A stretch of 64,000 nt of DNA from positions 62,001 to 126,000 of the forward strand of contig NZ_SRXX01000011.1 in assembly GCF_004804315.1 (NCBI RefSeq). Direction: 5' to 3'. Positions within the stretch are counted from its first letter, which is position 1, and the number at the start of each line of letters is the position of its first letter. This DNA is from Flagellimonas onchidii. GTDB taxonomy: Bacteria; Bacteroidota; Bacteroidia; Flavobacteriales; Flavobacteriaceae. Positions 18,686 through 28,041 of this stretch are shown one piece after another. The notes below the pieces were generated by a model. The model saw only the letters and a program-made list of their open reading frames with translations, was not told where the DNA came from and ran no database searches. Made by a program: the position numbers and the translations under genes.

Positions 18686-19247
18686 CATTTTCTTGGGCCA
18701 CTTCTTCGAGTTCTTGATACCATACCTTTCCAAATTTTCTTATCAAAGCATCCTTTACAAACTTGTAAATAGGTACTTTAAGTTCTTTTCCTAAATTACA
18801 TGCTGGGTCGCAAATTTCCCATTGATGATAGTTTACTGCGGTAAACTCAGAATATTCTCTGGTCCTAACAGGATATAGGTGGCACGACACTGGTTTTTTC
18901 CACTTTGTTGCACCGTCATTATATGCGTCCTCCAATCCACATTTTGCAATTCCTTCCTTTGAAAAAACTACATACGCACATTCACTTTGGTTAACCAATG
19001 GTGTTTCCCACTCGCCATCCTCTCCTTTCAAAAAAGCACCTTGATCCATAATTGCCTGAACACCTTCAGGACGTAAATACGGTTTCACATCATTAAAAAT
19101 ATCTACCAATATTTCAGTTTCATGATCTTCCAAAGGAGCACCGTATTCCCCATCTACACAACAAGCGCCTTTGCAAGCATTTAGGTTACATACAAAATCG
19201 TTTTCCAAAATTTCTTCGGATACTATGGTCTTCCCAATCTGAAACAT
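18678..19247 (-). CDS. DUF3109 family protein (cysteine-rich)
   Basis: A 189-residue cytosolic protein of DUF3109. Conserved cysteines are in CNLNACKGACC near the N-terminus, a QSECAYV strand, a KCGLEDA motif, a VSCHLYPVR stretch and CDPACNLGK near the end, arranged as in families that bind a metal or an iron-sulfur cluster. The biochemical role is unknown. It is convergent with and overlaps the kinase gene by eight bases, and is divergent from marC. Confidence 0.85.
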   Translation of the reverse strand: MFQIGKTIVSEEILENDFVCNLNACKGACCVDGEYGAPLEDHETEILVDIFNDVKPYLRPEGVQAIMDQGAFLKGEDGEWETPLVNQSECAYVVFSKEGIAKCGLEDAYNDGATKWKKPVSCHLYPVRTREYSEFTAVNYHQWEICDPACNLGKELKVPIYKFVKDALIRKFGKVWYQELEEVAQENAK

Positions 19248-19336
19248 CTATACACTTGTTTTGGGCAAAAATACTCCAAAACCAAAAAATCATGTTTTCG
19301 AAAACCATTTAAAAATCCAAACGTGTTTTTTACACG

Positions 19337-19344
19337 TAAATTTG
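19337..19344 (+). promoter_or_regulatory. -7 box of the MarC gene
   Basis: TAAATTTG matches TAnnTTTG exactly and lies 19 bases upstream of the ATG at 19363. Its position inside the longer reading frame that opens at 19261 is what decides for the shorter start. Confidence 0.55.
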
Positions 19345-19362
19345 CGGACAAAATATAAGGTG

Positions 19363-19941
19363 ATGCATTTCAGTTTAAAAGAGATTATAACGGCCAGCAT
19401 GGTACTTTTTGCCGTAATTGACATTTTGGGCAGTATTCCAATTATCATTTCTTTAAGAAGCAAGGTGGGGCACATTCAATCTGAAAAGGCTTCAATTGTG
19501 GCCGCCTGTATTATGACGGCTTTTCTTTTTGTAGGTGAGAGCATTCTTGCGCTTATCGGAATCGATGTGAATTCGTTTGCGGTGGCAGGGGCTTTTGTTA
19601 TTTTTTTCCTCGCCTTGGAAATGGTACTAGGCGTTACTTTGTTCAAACATGATGAGCCAGAGAGTGCTTCGGTAGTTCCCATTGCGTTTCCTATTATAGC
19701 GGGTGCCGGAACCTTGACCTCGATTTTGGCCCTAAGAGCAGAATATCATGTTGAGAACATTGTGATCGCCATTGTGGTAAACATTATCTTTGTATACCTT
19801 GTTTTGAAGTCAAGCGCAAGAATAGAGCGTTTGTTGGGGAAGAACGGGCTTAATGTGATTAGAAAGGTTTTCGGCGTCATTTTGTTGGCGATAGCTGTAA
19901 AACTCTTTGCTACCAATGTAAACCAAATGTTTGCCCACTAA
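19363..19941 (+). CDS. MarC family integral membrane protein
   Basis: A 192-residue membrane protein with six hydrophobic segments, starting MHFSLKEIITASMVLF. The MarC family (PF01914) has the DILGSIPI motif in the first helix and AFPIIAGAGTLTSI in the middle, both present. The function of MarC proteins is still unclear; the old link with multiple antibiotic resistance was not confirmed. The upstream reading frame to 19261 would add 34 residues without similarity and covers the promoter, so it was rejected. A small membrane protein gene follows 10 bases later. Confidence 0.85.
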   Translation: MHFSLKEIITASMVLFAVIDILGSIPIIISLRSKVGHIQSEKASIVAACIMTAFLFVGESILALIGIDVNSFAVAGAFVIFFLALEMVLGVTLFKHDEPESASVVPIAFPIIAGAGTLTSILALRAEYHVENIVIAIVVNIIFVYLVLKSSARIERLLGKNGLNVIRKVFGVILLAIAVKLFATNVNQMFAH

Positions 19942-19951
19942 GATTATTATA

Positions 19952-20155
19952 ATGAACAAAATCCTGATTGTTATCCTTATCGTCCTTGCTTTGGGACTAA
20001 TAGCCTACAATGCGACCCTTGTAGATTTTTCGAACCCTTTTCAAGGCGATAGCACCATTGCGCTCATTGGCATTGTTGCTTCTTTGTGCGCCGTTGTTCT
20101 GCTATTGATTTTTATGACCTCAAAAAAAATTGACAAGAAGATCAAGGACAATTAA
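19952..20155 (+). CDS. Small two-helix membrane protein
   Basis: A 67-residue protein with two hydrophobic helices (ILIVILIVLALGLIAY and IALIGIVASLCAVVLLLIF) separated by a polar loop with Asp, and a Lys-rich tail. This layout is common among small proteins downstream of marC in Flavobacteriaceae, but the role is unknown. The ATG at 19952 is preferred over the longer frame that would overlap marC. It overlaps the convergent S41 gene by four bases. Confidence 0.75.
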   Translation: MNKILIVILIVLALGLIAYNATLVDFSNPFQGDSTIALIGIVASLCAVVLLLIFMTSKKIDKKIKDN

Positions 20156-21783
20156 TCTTCTGGTTTTAGTGCCATTTCGTTGGACTTGTCAAAGGTGGTG
20201 ACGGCATCCAAATCCTTGACCTTTTTTAGCATAGAATCATGTTTCCCCTTTATTTGGGCGGAAAGATTGGGCGAGAACAGCTGTTCCGCGATGTTCGCTT
20301 TTATGTAGTCTTTGATTTTATCCTCGTATGCGTAAAAGTCCAATTTTATCTTTCTGTTCAATACAAACTGGATAAATTCATCAAAAAGAATATCATCTAC
20401 CCTGTACTCATCTAAAAACTGGTTTTTGGAATAATGGTTGTATTGAGTTCTGTCTTTTTCTAGATGTTCAAAAACAAATCGCGAAAAGAACTCGAAGGTG
20501 TCATCCATGCTATGTATGGCTTCTTCCTCGTTGCCTCCTATCGGCACAAAAACATCTGGAATTATTCCTCCCCCGCCATAAACGATTTTTCCCTTTGGTG
20601 TTCTAAATTTAAGAGAGTCTGCAACTTTTATACTATCCACTGAGATCAGCTCACCACTGCTATAGCGCTCCATGAACTTTTGATAGTAATCGCGGTGTCC
20701 TTTTTTGTAAGATCTTTGTATTGAGCGTCCAGTAGGGGTGTAATATCTGGATACGGTTAGACGAACCGCGGACCCATCTCCAAGATCCATCTCGCGCTGT
20801 ACCAATCCTTTTCCAAAGGAACGTCTTCCTACAATTGTACCAATATCATTGTCCTGTAAAGCTCCGGCGATAATCTCGCTTGCAGATGCAGACCGCTCAT
20901 TGATCAATACGTATACAGGTTTGTCCTCAAAGTCTCCTTTACTCGTAGCAAAAGCCTTTTTTATTCTACCCTTTTTGTTTTTGGTATAGAGAATAAGCTT
21001 GTCATCTTTCAAAAACTCATCCGCTAATTTTTCAGCTATCCCTAAATAACCACCTGGGTTATCCCTAAGATCCAACACAAGCTTTTCCGCACCGCGAATC
21101 TTTAATTTTCTAAGTGCATCTTTAAACTCGTTAAAAGTTGACTCTGCAAAACGATTGATCTTTATATACCCCATATCATTGGTGAGCATGTAATAGGCAT
21201 CGACGCTTTTTATCGGAATGCGATCACGTCGCACGGTAATGTCCATCATTTTGTTTTCAGACTTTCGAAACACCTTAAGGTCGACTTTGGTACCTATTTT
21301 TCCTTTTAATGTGGATACCACCACATTATTGGGTATTCTGCGCCCATAAAGAGTATCTGTATTCGCCATTAAAATACGATCGCCAGGTTTTATTCCGCTT
21401 ATTTGGCTTGGGCCATTTTTTATAGTTCGAATAACCGTAATAGTATCTTTATACATGTAAAAACTTACGCCTATTCCCACAAAGTCACCTTTCATGTTTT
21501 CTGTGACTTCTTTCATTTCACTCTTCGGAATGTATACCGAATGGGGATCTAACTTCCCTAAAATATTGTTCACCGTAACATCCACAATGCTGTCCGTGTC
21601 AATTTCATCGACATACTCGTAATCGATATAATCAATAAGCCGGTTGAGCTTGTCTTTTTTAGAGTTTGTGGTGAAGAGTTTTTCAGGAGTGTCATCAAAA
21701 TGAAGTTTGCCCCCGATAAAAATTCCTATGGCAACGGCAAAAGCCAGAAGTGTGGGTAATATATATTGATATTTCTTTTTCAT
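20152..21783 (-). CDS. S41-family C-terminal processing peptidase (CtpA/Prc-like)
   Basis: A 543-residue periplasmic protease. An N-terminal membrane anchor (LPTLLAFAVAIGIFIGG) precedes a helical region, a PDZ domain around residues 95-185 (PSQISGIKPGDRI) and the S41 core. The catalytic dyad is Ser300 in ERSASASE and Lys325 in SFGKG, with the 25-residue spacing of Prc. Such enzymes trim or degrade periplasmic proteins from the C-terminus. The dCMP deaminase gene lies 15 bases upstream and is co-transcribed. Confidence 0.9.
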   Translation of the reverse strand: MKKKYQYILPTLLAFAVAIGIFIGGKLHFDDTPEKLFTTNSKKDKLNRLIDYIDYEYVDEIDTDSIVDVTVNNILGKLDPHSVYIPKSEMKEVTENMKGDFVGIGVSFYMYKDTITVIRTIKNGPSQISGIKPGDRILMANTDTLYGRRIPNNVVVSTLKGKIGTKVDLKVFRKSENKMMDITVRRDRIPIKSVDAYYMLTNDMGYIKINRFAESTFNEFKDALRKLKIRGAEKLVLDLRDNPGGYLGIAEKLADEFLKDDKLILYTKNKKGRIKKAFATSKGDFEDKPVYVLINERSASASEIIAGALQDNDIGTIVGRRSFGKGLVQREMDLGDGSAVRLTVSRYYTPTGRSIQRSYKKGHRDYYQKFMERYSSGELISVDSIKVADSLKFRTPKGKIVYGGGGIIPDVFVPIGGNEEEAIHSMDDTFEFFSRFVFEHLEKDRTQYNHYSKNQFLDEYRVDDILFDEFIQFVLNRKIKLDFYAYEDKIKDYIKANIAEQLFSPNLSAQIKGKHDSMLKKVKDLDAVTTFDKSNEMALKPED

Positions 21784-21798
21784 AGCTTGATGGTGAGG

Positions 21799-22236
21799 TT
21801 AAACCATTTCTTCCAAAATAGGCAGATGGTGCGTTACCACTCCTGCCCGTTCTAAAAACCGCAATCCGGAATCATCTTTATAAGCATTCTGATAGACCAC
21901 ACGTTTTATTCCTGCTTGATGAATAAGTTTGCTGCACTCCCTGCATGGTGATAATGTAATATATAAAGTTGCTCCTTCGCAAGATTGGGTTGAGGACGCC
22001 ACTTTTAAAATAGCATTCGCCTCGGCATGGAGCACATACCATTTGGTGTATCCTTCATCATCTTCACAGATATTTTCAAAACCAGTGGGCGTACCATTGT
22101 ACCCATCGGATATAATCATGCGGTCTTTTACAATAATAGCACCGACTTGTTTGCGTTTGCAATAGGACAATTTCCCCCATTCCTTCGCCATTCGCAAATA
22201 GGCCCTGTCGTACTTTTCTTGTTTGCCCTCCTTCAT
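21799..22236 (-). CDS. dCMP deaminase family protein (ComEB-like)
   Basis: A 145-residue zinc-dependent deaminase. The ligands are His70 in HAEANA (with catalytic Glu72) and the Cys98/Cys101 pair in PCREC. A Cys26/CKRKQVGAIIV segment is shared with dCMP deaminases of the ComEB type, which convert dCMP to dUMP for dTTP synthesis. It is upstream of and close to the S41 protease gene, an arrangement I have the impression is common in Flavobacteriia. Confidence 0.9.
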   Translation of the reverse strand: MKEGKQEKYDRAYLRMAKEWGKLSYCKRKQVGAIIVKDRMIISDGYNGTPTGFENICEDDEGYTKWYVLHAEANAILKVASSTQSCEGATLYITLSPCRECSKLIHQAGIKRVVYQNAYKDDSGLRFLERAGVVTHHLPILEEMV

Positions 22237-22321
22237 AAGTCAGAATATAAGCCGATAATGAATAAATATACCCGCTTTAAAAGACCCCTACAACCTTATT
22301 CGGCTAAATTTAACAAAGGCC

Positions 22322-22906
22322 TTAATTGGGAAACGTGGCAATAAGCAATGGTATTGTAATGCATATGACCAAAATCGATGCAATCGTAATAAAAATCGTT
22401 CTTTTGACCTTGAGCACATCCTGAACCAAAAAGACCAAGGCCAAAATCACAAGAATAATAGTTACTTGGGAAAGCTCGATACCCGTGGCAAATCCCAATA
22501 AAGGAGTTACCTTATCTTCTTCTTGTGCCATTAGCATCTTAAAATAGTTTGAAAAGCCAAATCCATGAATAATTCCAAAGAATGCTGTTGCAATTGAATT
22601 GACGTAAAGCTTGTCACTTGCTTTATCGTTCATTACGAATTTAAAGTTGTAGAGCGCTGTCAATAAAATGGTAACCGGAATCAAAAATTCAATAAGACCA
22701 ACATCAACTGTCATTACTTCAAAAGCTGAAAGGGCCAAGGACAGGCAATGGGCAATAGTAAAAACAGTAGCCAGAATCACGACCTTTTTCCAGTCCTTAA
22801 ACGAAAAAGGAATGGCTAAAGCCGATAAAAACAATATATGATCATAGGCTCCGAAATCGAGGACATGATCCAGTCCTAATTTGATGTAAAAGAAAAATTC
22901 TTGCAT
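22322..22906 (-). CDS. HupE/UreJ family membrane protein
   Basis: A 194-residue protein with about six transmembrane helices. It has the HupE/UreJ (PF13795) pattern: a GLDHVLDFGAYDHILFL start with His, a VFTIAHCLSLAL helix and GIIHGFGFSNYF with a conserved His-Gly. Members are proposed secondary metal (nickel or cobalt) transporters, but no hydrogenase, urease or cobalamin gene is nearby, so the substrate is uncertain. It appears monocistronic; 36 bases separate it from the S41 gene downstream. Confidence 0.8.
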   Translation of the reverse strand: MQEFFFYIKLGLDHVLDFGAYDHILFLSALAIPFSFKDWKKVVILATVFTIAHCLSLALSAFEVMTVDVGLIEFLIPVTILLTALYNFKFVMNDKASDKLYVNSIATAFFGIIHGFGFSNYFKMLMAQEEDKVTPLLGFATGIELSQVTIILVILALVFLVQDVLKVKRTIFITIASILVICITIPLLIATFPN

Positions 22907-22941
22907 TTTCTTAAATTGATGATTATTGGCTAACGGTTGAC

Positions 22942-24597
22942 TTATTCTTCTTGCTCGGCAAGATAAGAAATCGCACGTTCCAAGACCACATCTCTGCCGT
23001 CAATAATTCCTTGAATAGTTGGTTTTACCTCAATGTCAATTTTTACACCTTTTCGTTGAGCTTCTGTGCCGTCGGGATAGAAGATACCTATGCCACTTAT
23101 GGATGTCCTGATGCCGCTTGCTAAATTTAATCTGCTAACGTTGCCATCTGCACCAGCAGTCTGACTGCCAATCGTTGTAATCTTATCTCCTGTTTGTAGT
23201 GCCATAACTGTAAATTCAGCATGACTTTGGGTTTGTTCATTTACCAAAAGCACTACATTGTTTGAATAAAACCACTCCCTTTTTAATCCACCACATTCTC
23301 CCGCTTTGCCAATGTAAAACTTTCCCGGATACTTTAAATCAGGTCTAGTTACCATATAAAATAGATTCCTGCTGCTTGACAAGTGATTTGCCAAAGACCA
23401 AAGTACTCCTCTAGGATAATTGCGAACATCAATAATCAATCCTCCTGTTTTGGACACTGCCTCCATAGCTTCAGGAACCTCTTTCATTTTTAAATGTGCT
23501 AAATCAAGGTAGCCTATGTTATTCTCTAAAACTTTATATGCGTCTTTTCTAATACCTTTTCTTCTAAAATGTGCTCGACTATATCTTGAAACCTCAGCTT
23601 CAAAATGTTCTCCATTTCTTTCAAATTCTACTTTAGCTTTTTCATCCTTGTTTGTGCTTGATAAAATCAAGTATGTGAGATTTCTATACTTACCTAATGG
23701 ATTAGACCCTGAAACAAAAGGCTTTTTCTCTTTGATTATCTCGTCAATAGGTTTTCCATCCACTCTTTTTATAATATCCCCTTTTTGAAGTGGGGAAAAT
23801 TGAGCCAATGAATCATTACGATTACCGGTTACAACCATTTCACCTTCAATATATTTCGCTATATGTGGAGACCAACGAAATGTTTGACCAGGTGGGTAAA
23901 AATAAGCATGACCATCATCAATGGAAGCTACCAACCGTTTAAATGTCTTATAGAAGTCTGTCTGGGATTGTACCATTGCCATTTCTGTGATCACTTTTCC
24001 AAGAACCACATCCCAAGGTATATCCGTTTGATATTTATAGGGAAAGAAATACTCAATAATATTCCAATATTTAAAGGCGATAAGCAATCGCATTTCTGAA
24101 TTTGACCAATCAAAATCTGGATATTCAGGTTCATTTTTTAAAGCAATATTACCCACCCTCTTATGAACTGGCTCTACGTAGTATTGCCTTCCTTGAAACC
24201 GATTGGCCTCGACATGTCTTAATTTTTTGGAAAGATTAGCTGTGAAAATATGGTTGTCATCAATCCATGATAGGTCAAAATTCTTGTCAAAATATTCCTT
24301 GTCAGAAGGATTTGAACAAGATTTACATGGCTTCACTTTTCCCAAACCATCGATCCAGTCTAAATATATTTTTGAAAGTTCTTCTTTGTTTTCCGCTTCC
24401 CGAACCATAGGAATTTTGTTCAGCAACTCCTTGTCCCAATCAAACTTTCCTTTAGCTACTTGTGGGTGATAATACTTTAAAAATCCCCAAACTCTGCACA
24501 AGCTTTCCAGTTTTTGGGTTTCGGTCAAGATTTGCGCCATCAAACCATTTGAAAACAAGCTAAAAGTCAGAAATAGTAAAACGTAATTTTTTTTCAT
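22942..24597 (-). CDS. S41-family peptidase, secreted
   Basis: A 551-residue protein with a signal peptide (MKKNYVLLFLTFSLFSNGLMA). An N-terminal helical part (to about 130) has two paired cysteines in CKSCSNPSD; a PDZ-like part contains QKGDIIKRVDGKPI; the S41 core has GYLDLAHLKM, LIIDVRNYPRG and the catalytic Ser region EQTQSHAEF. Residues after this (TIGSQTAGADG) are as in tricorn-like or CtpA-like enzymes. It differs from the processing peptidase at 20152-21783 and belongs to a group of secreted Bacteroidota S41 proteins with unknown substrates. The CarboxypepD_reg-like gene 12 bases upstream is in the same unit. Confidence 0.85.
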   Translation of the reverse strand: MKKNYVLLFLTFSLFSNGLMAQILTETQKLESLCRVWGFLKYYHPQVAKGKFDWDKELLNKIPMVREAENKEELSKIYLDWIDGLGKVKPCKSCSNPSDKEYFDKNFDLSWIDDNHIFTANLSKKLRHVEANRFQGRQYYVEPVHKRVGNIALKNEPEYPDFDWSNSEMRLLIAFKYWNIIEYFFPYKYQTDIPWDVVLGKVITEMAMVQSQTDFYKTFKRLVASIDDGHAYFYPPGQTFRWSPHIAKYIEGEMVVTGNRNDSLAQFSPLQKGDIIKRVDGKPIDEIIKEKKPFVSGSNPLGKYRNLTYLILSSTNKDEKAKVEFERNGEHFEAEVSRYSRAHFRRKGIRKDAYKVLENNIGYLDLAHLKMKEVPEAMEAVSKTGGLIIDVRNYPRGVLWSLANHLSSSRNLFYMVTRPDLKYPGKFYIGKAGECGGLKREWFYSNNVVLLVNEQTQSHAEFTVMALQTGDKITTIGSQTAGADGNVSRLNLASGIRTSISGIGIFYPDGTEAQRKGVKIDIEVKPTIQGIIDGRDVVLERAISYLAEQEE

Positions 24598-24609
24598 ATC
24601 GATTAGAAT

Positions 24610-25470
24610 TTATTTACATTCCGCATCCAAATAAAAGCTGGGTTTAGATTTCATAACTCGCCATTTATCCATAGTTTTTTCTCGGAAAAAACAACTTTTT
24701 GTGGATGCCACTTTTGTTGAAATACTAAAATATTTGCTTTTGGGGGTGGCTTTTTCGCTTTCTAACCATTGAATGGATACTACCACTTCTTTTAAATCCT
24801 TCTCCAAAAGGATATCAAAAGAGGTCAAATCAACTTTAAACCAACCTAAATGTCCATCCTCGATTTCAAAAATGATATCCCTTGTATTTAAAAGTTCACC
24901 CGGAAGTCCTTTCTTTATTTGATAAAAATTGATTCTGAATCTGAGGGATTTAAAATCATTGGTTGTGATGTTAAAATTGAGCGCCTGTACCCTGCAGTCT
25001 TTTTTAACAGGTACACGCACACCTATTTCTTTGCTTAAACGGTCATCCACATCTTTTTCATGAAAGGAATAGAAGTTTTGGTGCATCAATCCAAACCCTT
25101 TGCTTTTTCGACCCATTTTTTTGGTCTTTGGCTTTTTGTATTTTACCACAACTTCTTGCAATCGGGTTTCCAGAGGCTCTAACTTTACTGTAACATTCTG
25201 GTTACTTAAAACCGAGATTGGGATAAAACGTGGAGCATACCCGATATGGGAAAAGACAATAGTATCTTTTGAAACGACTTTTTCATTCAGTTGCAACTTG
25301 AAATTTCCGTGGGTATCTGAAACTGTGCCAACAGCCTTATTGGCAATCCCGATATTGACATACGCCAAAGGTTTCAAGGTTTCTGCTTCTAAAATTTTAC
25401 CGGTTATGCTTTCTTGAGAGTAAACAAAATGAAAAGAAATATAGACAAAGAAGAGTATCAGTTTGTTCAT
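24610..25470 (-). CDS. Carboxypeptidase-like regulatory domain protein, exported
   Basis: A 286-residue secreted protein. After the signal peptide (LILFFVYISFHFVYSQ) comes a CarboxypepD_reg-like domain (SITGKILEAETLKPLAYVNI region, about residues 22-108) of the type found at the N-terminus of TonB-dependent receptors. The C-terminal part (about 140-286) is a beta-rich domain without a known function. No TonB plug or barrel follows, so it is a free-standing protein. Two start codons (TTG 25473, ATG 25470) are adjacent; ATG was chosen. Confidence 0.75.
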   Translation of the reverse strand: MNKLILFFVYISFHFVYSQESITGKILEAETLKPLAYVNIGIANKAVGTVSDTHGNFKLQLNEKVVSKDTIVFSHIGYAPRFIPISVLSNQNVTVKLEPLETRLQEVVVKYKKPKTKKMGRKSKGFGLMHQNFYSFHEKDVDDRLSKEIGVRVPVKKDCRVQALNFNITTNDFKSLRFRINFYQIKKGLPGELLNTRDIIFEIEDGHLGWFKVDLTSFDILLEKDLKEVVVSIQWLESEKATPKSKYFSISTKVASTKSCFFREKTMDKWRVMKSKPSFYLDAECK

Positions 25471-25619
25471 CAAGGCCAGTTAAAGTCAAATCAAAAATAG
25501 CCTCGCTGACCTATCCAAAACGCAACAAAATGTTAATTGAGAAGTTGTTATGAATCTTTTAAGGAAGTTTTCTGAAAATTGACTGCATACCTTCGTAATT
25601 CCAACTTCTACCCTTTAAT

Positions 25620-26357
25620 TTAAGGGATTCCCCGTTCTCTTTGAATGGCCTCGTAGGCCTTCTGCACCTCTTTAAACTTTTCTTCCGCTCCTTTCTTAAA
25701 TGCTTCATTCTCGGTTACTACACGGTCTGGGTGGTACTTTTTGGCCATTTTGCGATATGCTTTTTTGACCTCATCGTCCGAGGCTGATTTTTCAATTTCC
25801 AAAATTTTATAGGCATTATCGGCCGATTTGATGAACATCGCCATGATACTCTCAAAATCATTTCGGCCCACTCGTAGGTATCCTGCGATTTCGCGCAATT
25901 TATCTACCTCAGCCTTGCTGACCTGTCCATCGGCCTGTGCAATTCCGAACAAAAAATGCAACAGCTGTAAACGGACTTCATATCGGGTACGTTGGGCAAG
26001 ATATGTGGCAATTCGTTGGGCTGAGACCTCTCTTTTTTTGACCACATCGTTAAAGGTCCTAAAAATGGCATTGGCCTTTTCCTTTCCGTAAGTGCTCAAA
26101 AAATATTGTCGTACATAGTCGAGCTCACGCTGACTTACTTGTCCGTCTGCCTTGATAATTATGGAGCACAAAGAAAGTAGATTCAACTCAAAATCGGCAG
26201 GCGAGACAGTCTGACGGGTAAAATCCTGAAAAACATTTCTACCCCCTTTAGAGGAATCATTATAACTATCCAAAAAACTCCCGACAATAAATCCTAGGAT
26301 CGCACCTGGAAAACGAAGTATATAATAGCCCAAAAATGCGGCCACCCATTTGATCAT
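25620..26357 (-). CDS. DjlA-like protein: membrane anchor, TerB domain and C-terminal J domain
   Basis: A 245-residue protein. An N-terminal hydrophobic segment ([21 protein letters not shown]) anchors it. Residues 50-170 form a TerB-type helical domain with two acidic repeats ([13 protein letters not shown] and [13 protein letters not shown]). A J domain fills the C-terminus, with the HPD motif in KKYHPDRV that stimulates the DnaK ATPase. The order TM-TerB-J is that of E. coli DjlA, a membrane co-chaperone. It appears monocistronic and divergent from the bacilliredoxin gene. Confidence 0.85.
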   Translation of the reverse strand: MIKWVAAFLGYYILRFPGAILGFIVGSFLDSYNDSSKGGRNVFQDFTRQTVSPADFELNLLSLCSIIIKADGQVSQRELDYVRQYFLSTYGKEKANAIFRTFNDVVKKREVSAQRIATYLAQRTRYEVRLQLLHFLFGIAQADGQVSKAEVDKLREIAGYLRVGRNDFESIMAMFIKSADNAYKILEIEKSASDDEVKKAYRKMAKKYHPDRVVTENEAFKKGAEEKFKEVQKAYEAIQRERGIP

Positions 26358-26451
26358 CCCTCAAAATTATTAAAGCCCAAAGATAGGGTTTTGCTTAGGA
26401 AAGAAAACTTTTGGGAATGTTAAGGCGATAGAAAAAATGCGACAAAAGCCG

Positions 26452-26459
26452 TATCTTTG
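26452..26459 (+). promoter_or_regulatory. -7 box of the bacilliredoxin gene
   Basis: TATCTTTG is an exact TAnnTTTG match, 22 bases upstream of the ATG at 26482, and argues against the earlier ATG at 26461. Confidence 0.55.
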
Positions 26460-26481
26460 AATGCTTTATAAAAATCTAATT

Positions 26482-26892
26482 ATGTATCCAGAAGAATTGG
26501 TTAAACCTATGCGAGCTGATTTGGCTTCTGCAGGGTTTGAAGAACTATATACAAGTGAGGCTGTTGAAAATGCACTGAAACAGGAAGGTACTACCTTGGT
26601 GGTGGTAAATTCGGTATGCGGATGTGCCGCGGCAAATGCGAGACCTGCAGCCAAACTTAGTTTACAGAACAGTAAAAAACCCGATCATTTGGCAACCGTA
26701 TTCGCGGGAGTTGATACTGAAGCGGTAAATACGGCAAGAAATCATATGGTACCTTTTCCGCCTTCTTCGCCTAGCATGGCTCTTTTTAAAGATGGTGAAT
26801 TGGTACATATGATTGAAAGACATCATATCGAAGGAAGACCAGCAGAAATTATTGCAGAAAATTTGATGGAAGCTTATAACGAGTTCTGTTAA
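26482..26892 (+). CDS. BrxA/BrxB-family bacilliredoxin
   Basis: A 136-residue thioredoxin-fold protein with the CGC active site (Cys46-Gly-Cys48 in SVCGCAAANARPA). Bacilliredoxins remove bacillithiol from S-bacillithiolated proteins, and the family is widespread in Bacteroidota. The start MYPEELVKPM matches the conserved N-terminus; the earlier ATG would put the promoter inside the gene. It is monocistronic with its own terminator. Confidence 0.9.
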   Translation: MYPEELVKPMRADLASAGFEELYTSEAVENALKQEGTTLVVVNSVCGCAAANARPAAKLSLQNSKKPDHLATVFAGVDTEAVNTARNHMVPFPPSSPSMALFKDGELVHMIERHHIEGRPAEIIAENLMEAYNEFC

Positions 26893-26916
26893 TTTTTTTT
26901 AACTGTCAGAATACAA

Positions 26917-26941
26917 AAAAACCATCTTAAAGATGGTTTTT
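26917..26941. terminator. Bidirectional terminator between bacilliredoxin and ThuA genes
   Basis: AAAACCATCTT and AAGATGGTTTT form a stem with a one-base loop as written (in practice a small TTAAA loop), with an A run on the left and a T run on the right. It serves both convergent genes. Confidence 0.8.
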
Positions 26942-26959
26942 CTGTTAGAAAAAGAATCT

Positions 26960-27931
26960 TTATTTCAAATTATCTGGAGCCAAGCTTATTTTGTTTTCCG
27001 AAGGAAAGTTTCCGGGTATCGGATAGGTAACTTTACCCGAACCAAGCCATTCAACAGCACGTATCAATGTAGTTTGAAATCCGATGCATCTATATCCTAA
27101 AGGATATAATTCCCCTTTCCAAAGGTGGCCCATACTTGAATTGTATACTTTCCCCAATTCATATTCAACAACCCATTCCACGGGCCATTTTATTCCAGTC
27201 TCCTCGTCCAAAGCATACGATAATACCGTAAGCTCTTCGGCTGGCCCCCTAGCAAATTTATACAGTTCCATATCGGGGCTTATCCAAATTTTTGGCATTC
27301 CCTTATTAATAGGATGGAGATTAAGGATATGAATCTTTTCATCATTTCGCGGACCGTGATAGGTTGACCTTCCTTCCCCAGAGGGGATGGTCAGTATTTT
27401 GTTGTCATCCGTAATTTGAATTGCTGTTCCATATGTTTTGTTGCGCCAACCCAGTCCAATAATTCGATTATATTCCTCCCAATGCGGAAAGGCATTGTTA
27501 GCCGAATGTAAAATGTACAGCCCGCCGCCTTTTTTCAGGTAATTTTCTAGTTTTCTTTCAGCTTTTGGAGGCCAACGTAAAGCAGTATCATTGATGTTGT
27601 TGGTATTTTGGATGACCACATTGTATTTATGGAATTTTGGGTTCCAATGCTTCCAGGCTTCACCATTAACTTCTAGGGGCATTGTGGTAACAGAAACATT
27701 GAACAATTCGCTTTTCCCAAGAATCCTAGTAACCACGTGAGTAGTCTGTTTCCAATCGTGGTTGCTAAAACCATCCACAATCAATACTTCTATTTTTTTA
27801 TCTGACTGTGCCTGTAAGCAAATAATGGAGCAGCATAATAGCATTCCCAAAAGTATACCCTTTGATAAACATTTTATATTCACTTTCTTTTCAAAAATCT
27901 GTATTTCCAATAGTGCCTTTTGAAGAATCAT
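26960..27931 (-). CDS. ThuA domain protein (type 1 glutamine amidotransferase-like fold), exported
   Basis: A 323-residue protein. After about 20 residues comes a hydrophobic export signal (GILLGMLLCCSIICLQAQ, ending near residue 42). The ThuA-like domain begins at KIEVLIVDGFSNHDW and covers the rest: HSANNAFPHWEEYN, STYHGPRN and a closing YRCIGFQTTLIRAVEWL. ThuA-like domains in Bacteroidota occur in loci for ketoglycoside or trehalose-type sugars; a second, unlike homologue is at 57017-57763. The true start may be a GTG closer to the signal peptide. Confidence 0.8.
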   Translation of the reverse strand: MILQKALLEIQIFEKKVNIKCLSKGILLGMLLCCSIICLQAQSDKKIEVLIVDGFSNHDWKQTTHVVTRILGKSELFNVSVTTMPLEVNGEAWKHWNPKFHKYNVVIQNTNNINDTALRWPPKAERKLENYLKKGGGLYILHSANNAFPHWEEYNRIIGLGWRNKTYGTAIQITDDNKILTIPSGEGRSTYHGPRNDEKIHILNLHPINKGMPKIWISPDMELYKFARGPAEELTVLSYALDEETGIKWPVEWVVEYELGKVYNSSMGHLWKGELYPLGYRCIGFQTTLIRAVEWLGSGKVTYPIPGNFPSENKISLAPDNLK

Positions 27932-28041
27932 GCTTCAAGTTAGAAATTTAAAAAATAATTGGATGTAAATCCAAAAAAAAATCACAATCATTCCAATAAT
28001 TCCAAAGATTTTCTCAATTTGGCCTTATAAAAGAACGTAGC

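Noticed and set aside
19261..19362. N-terminal extension of the MarC protein
   Set aside because: The segment has no similarity to MarC proteins and contains an exact -7 box at 19337-19344 located 19 bases before the internal ATG.
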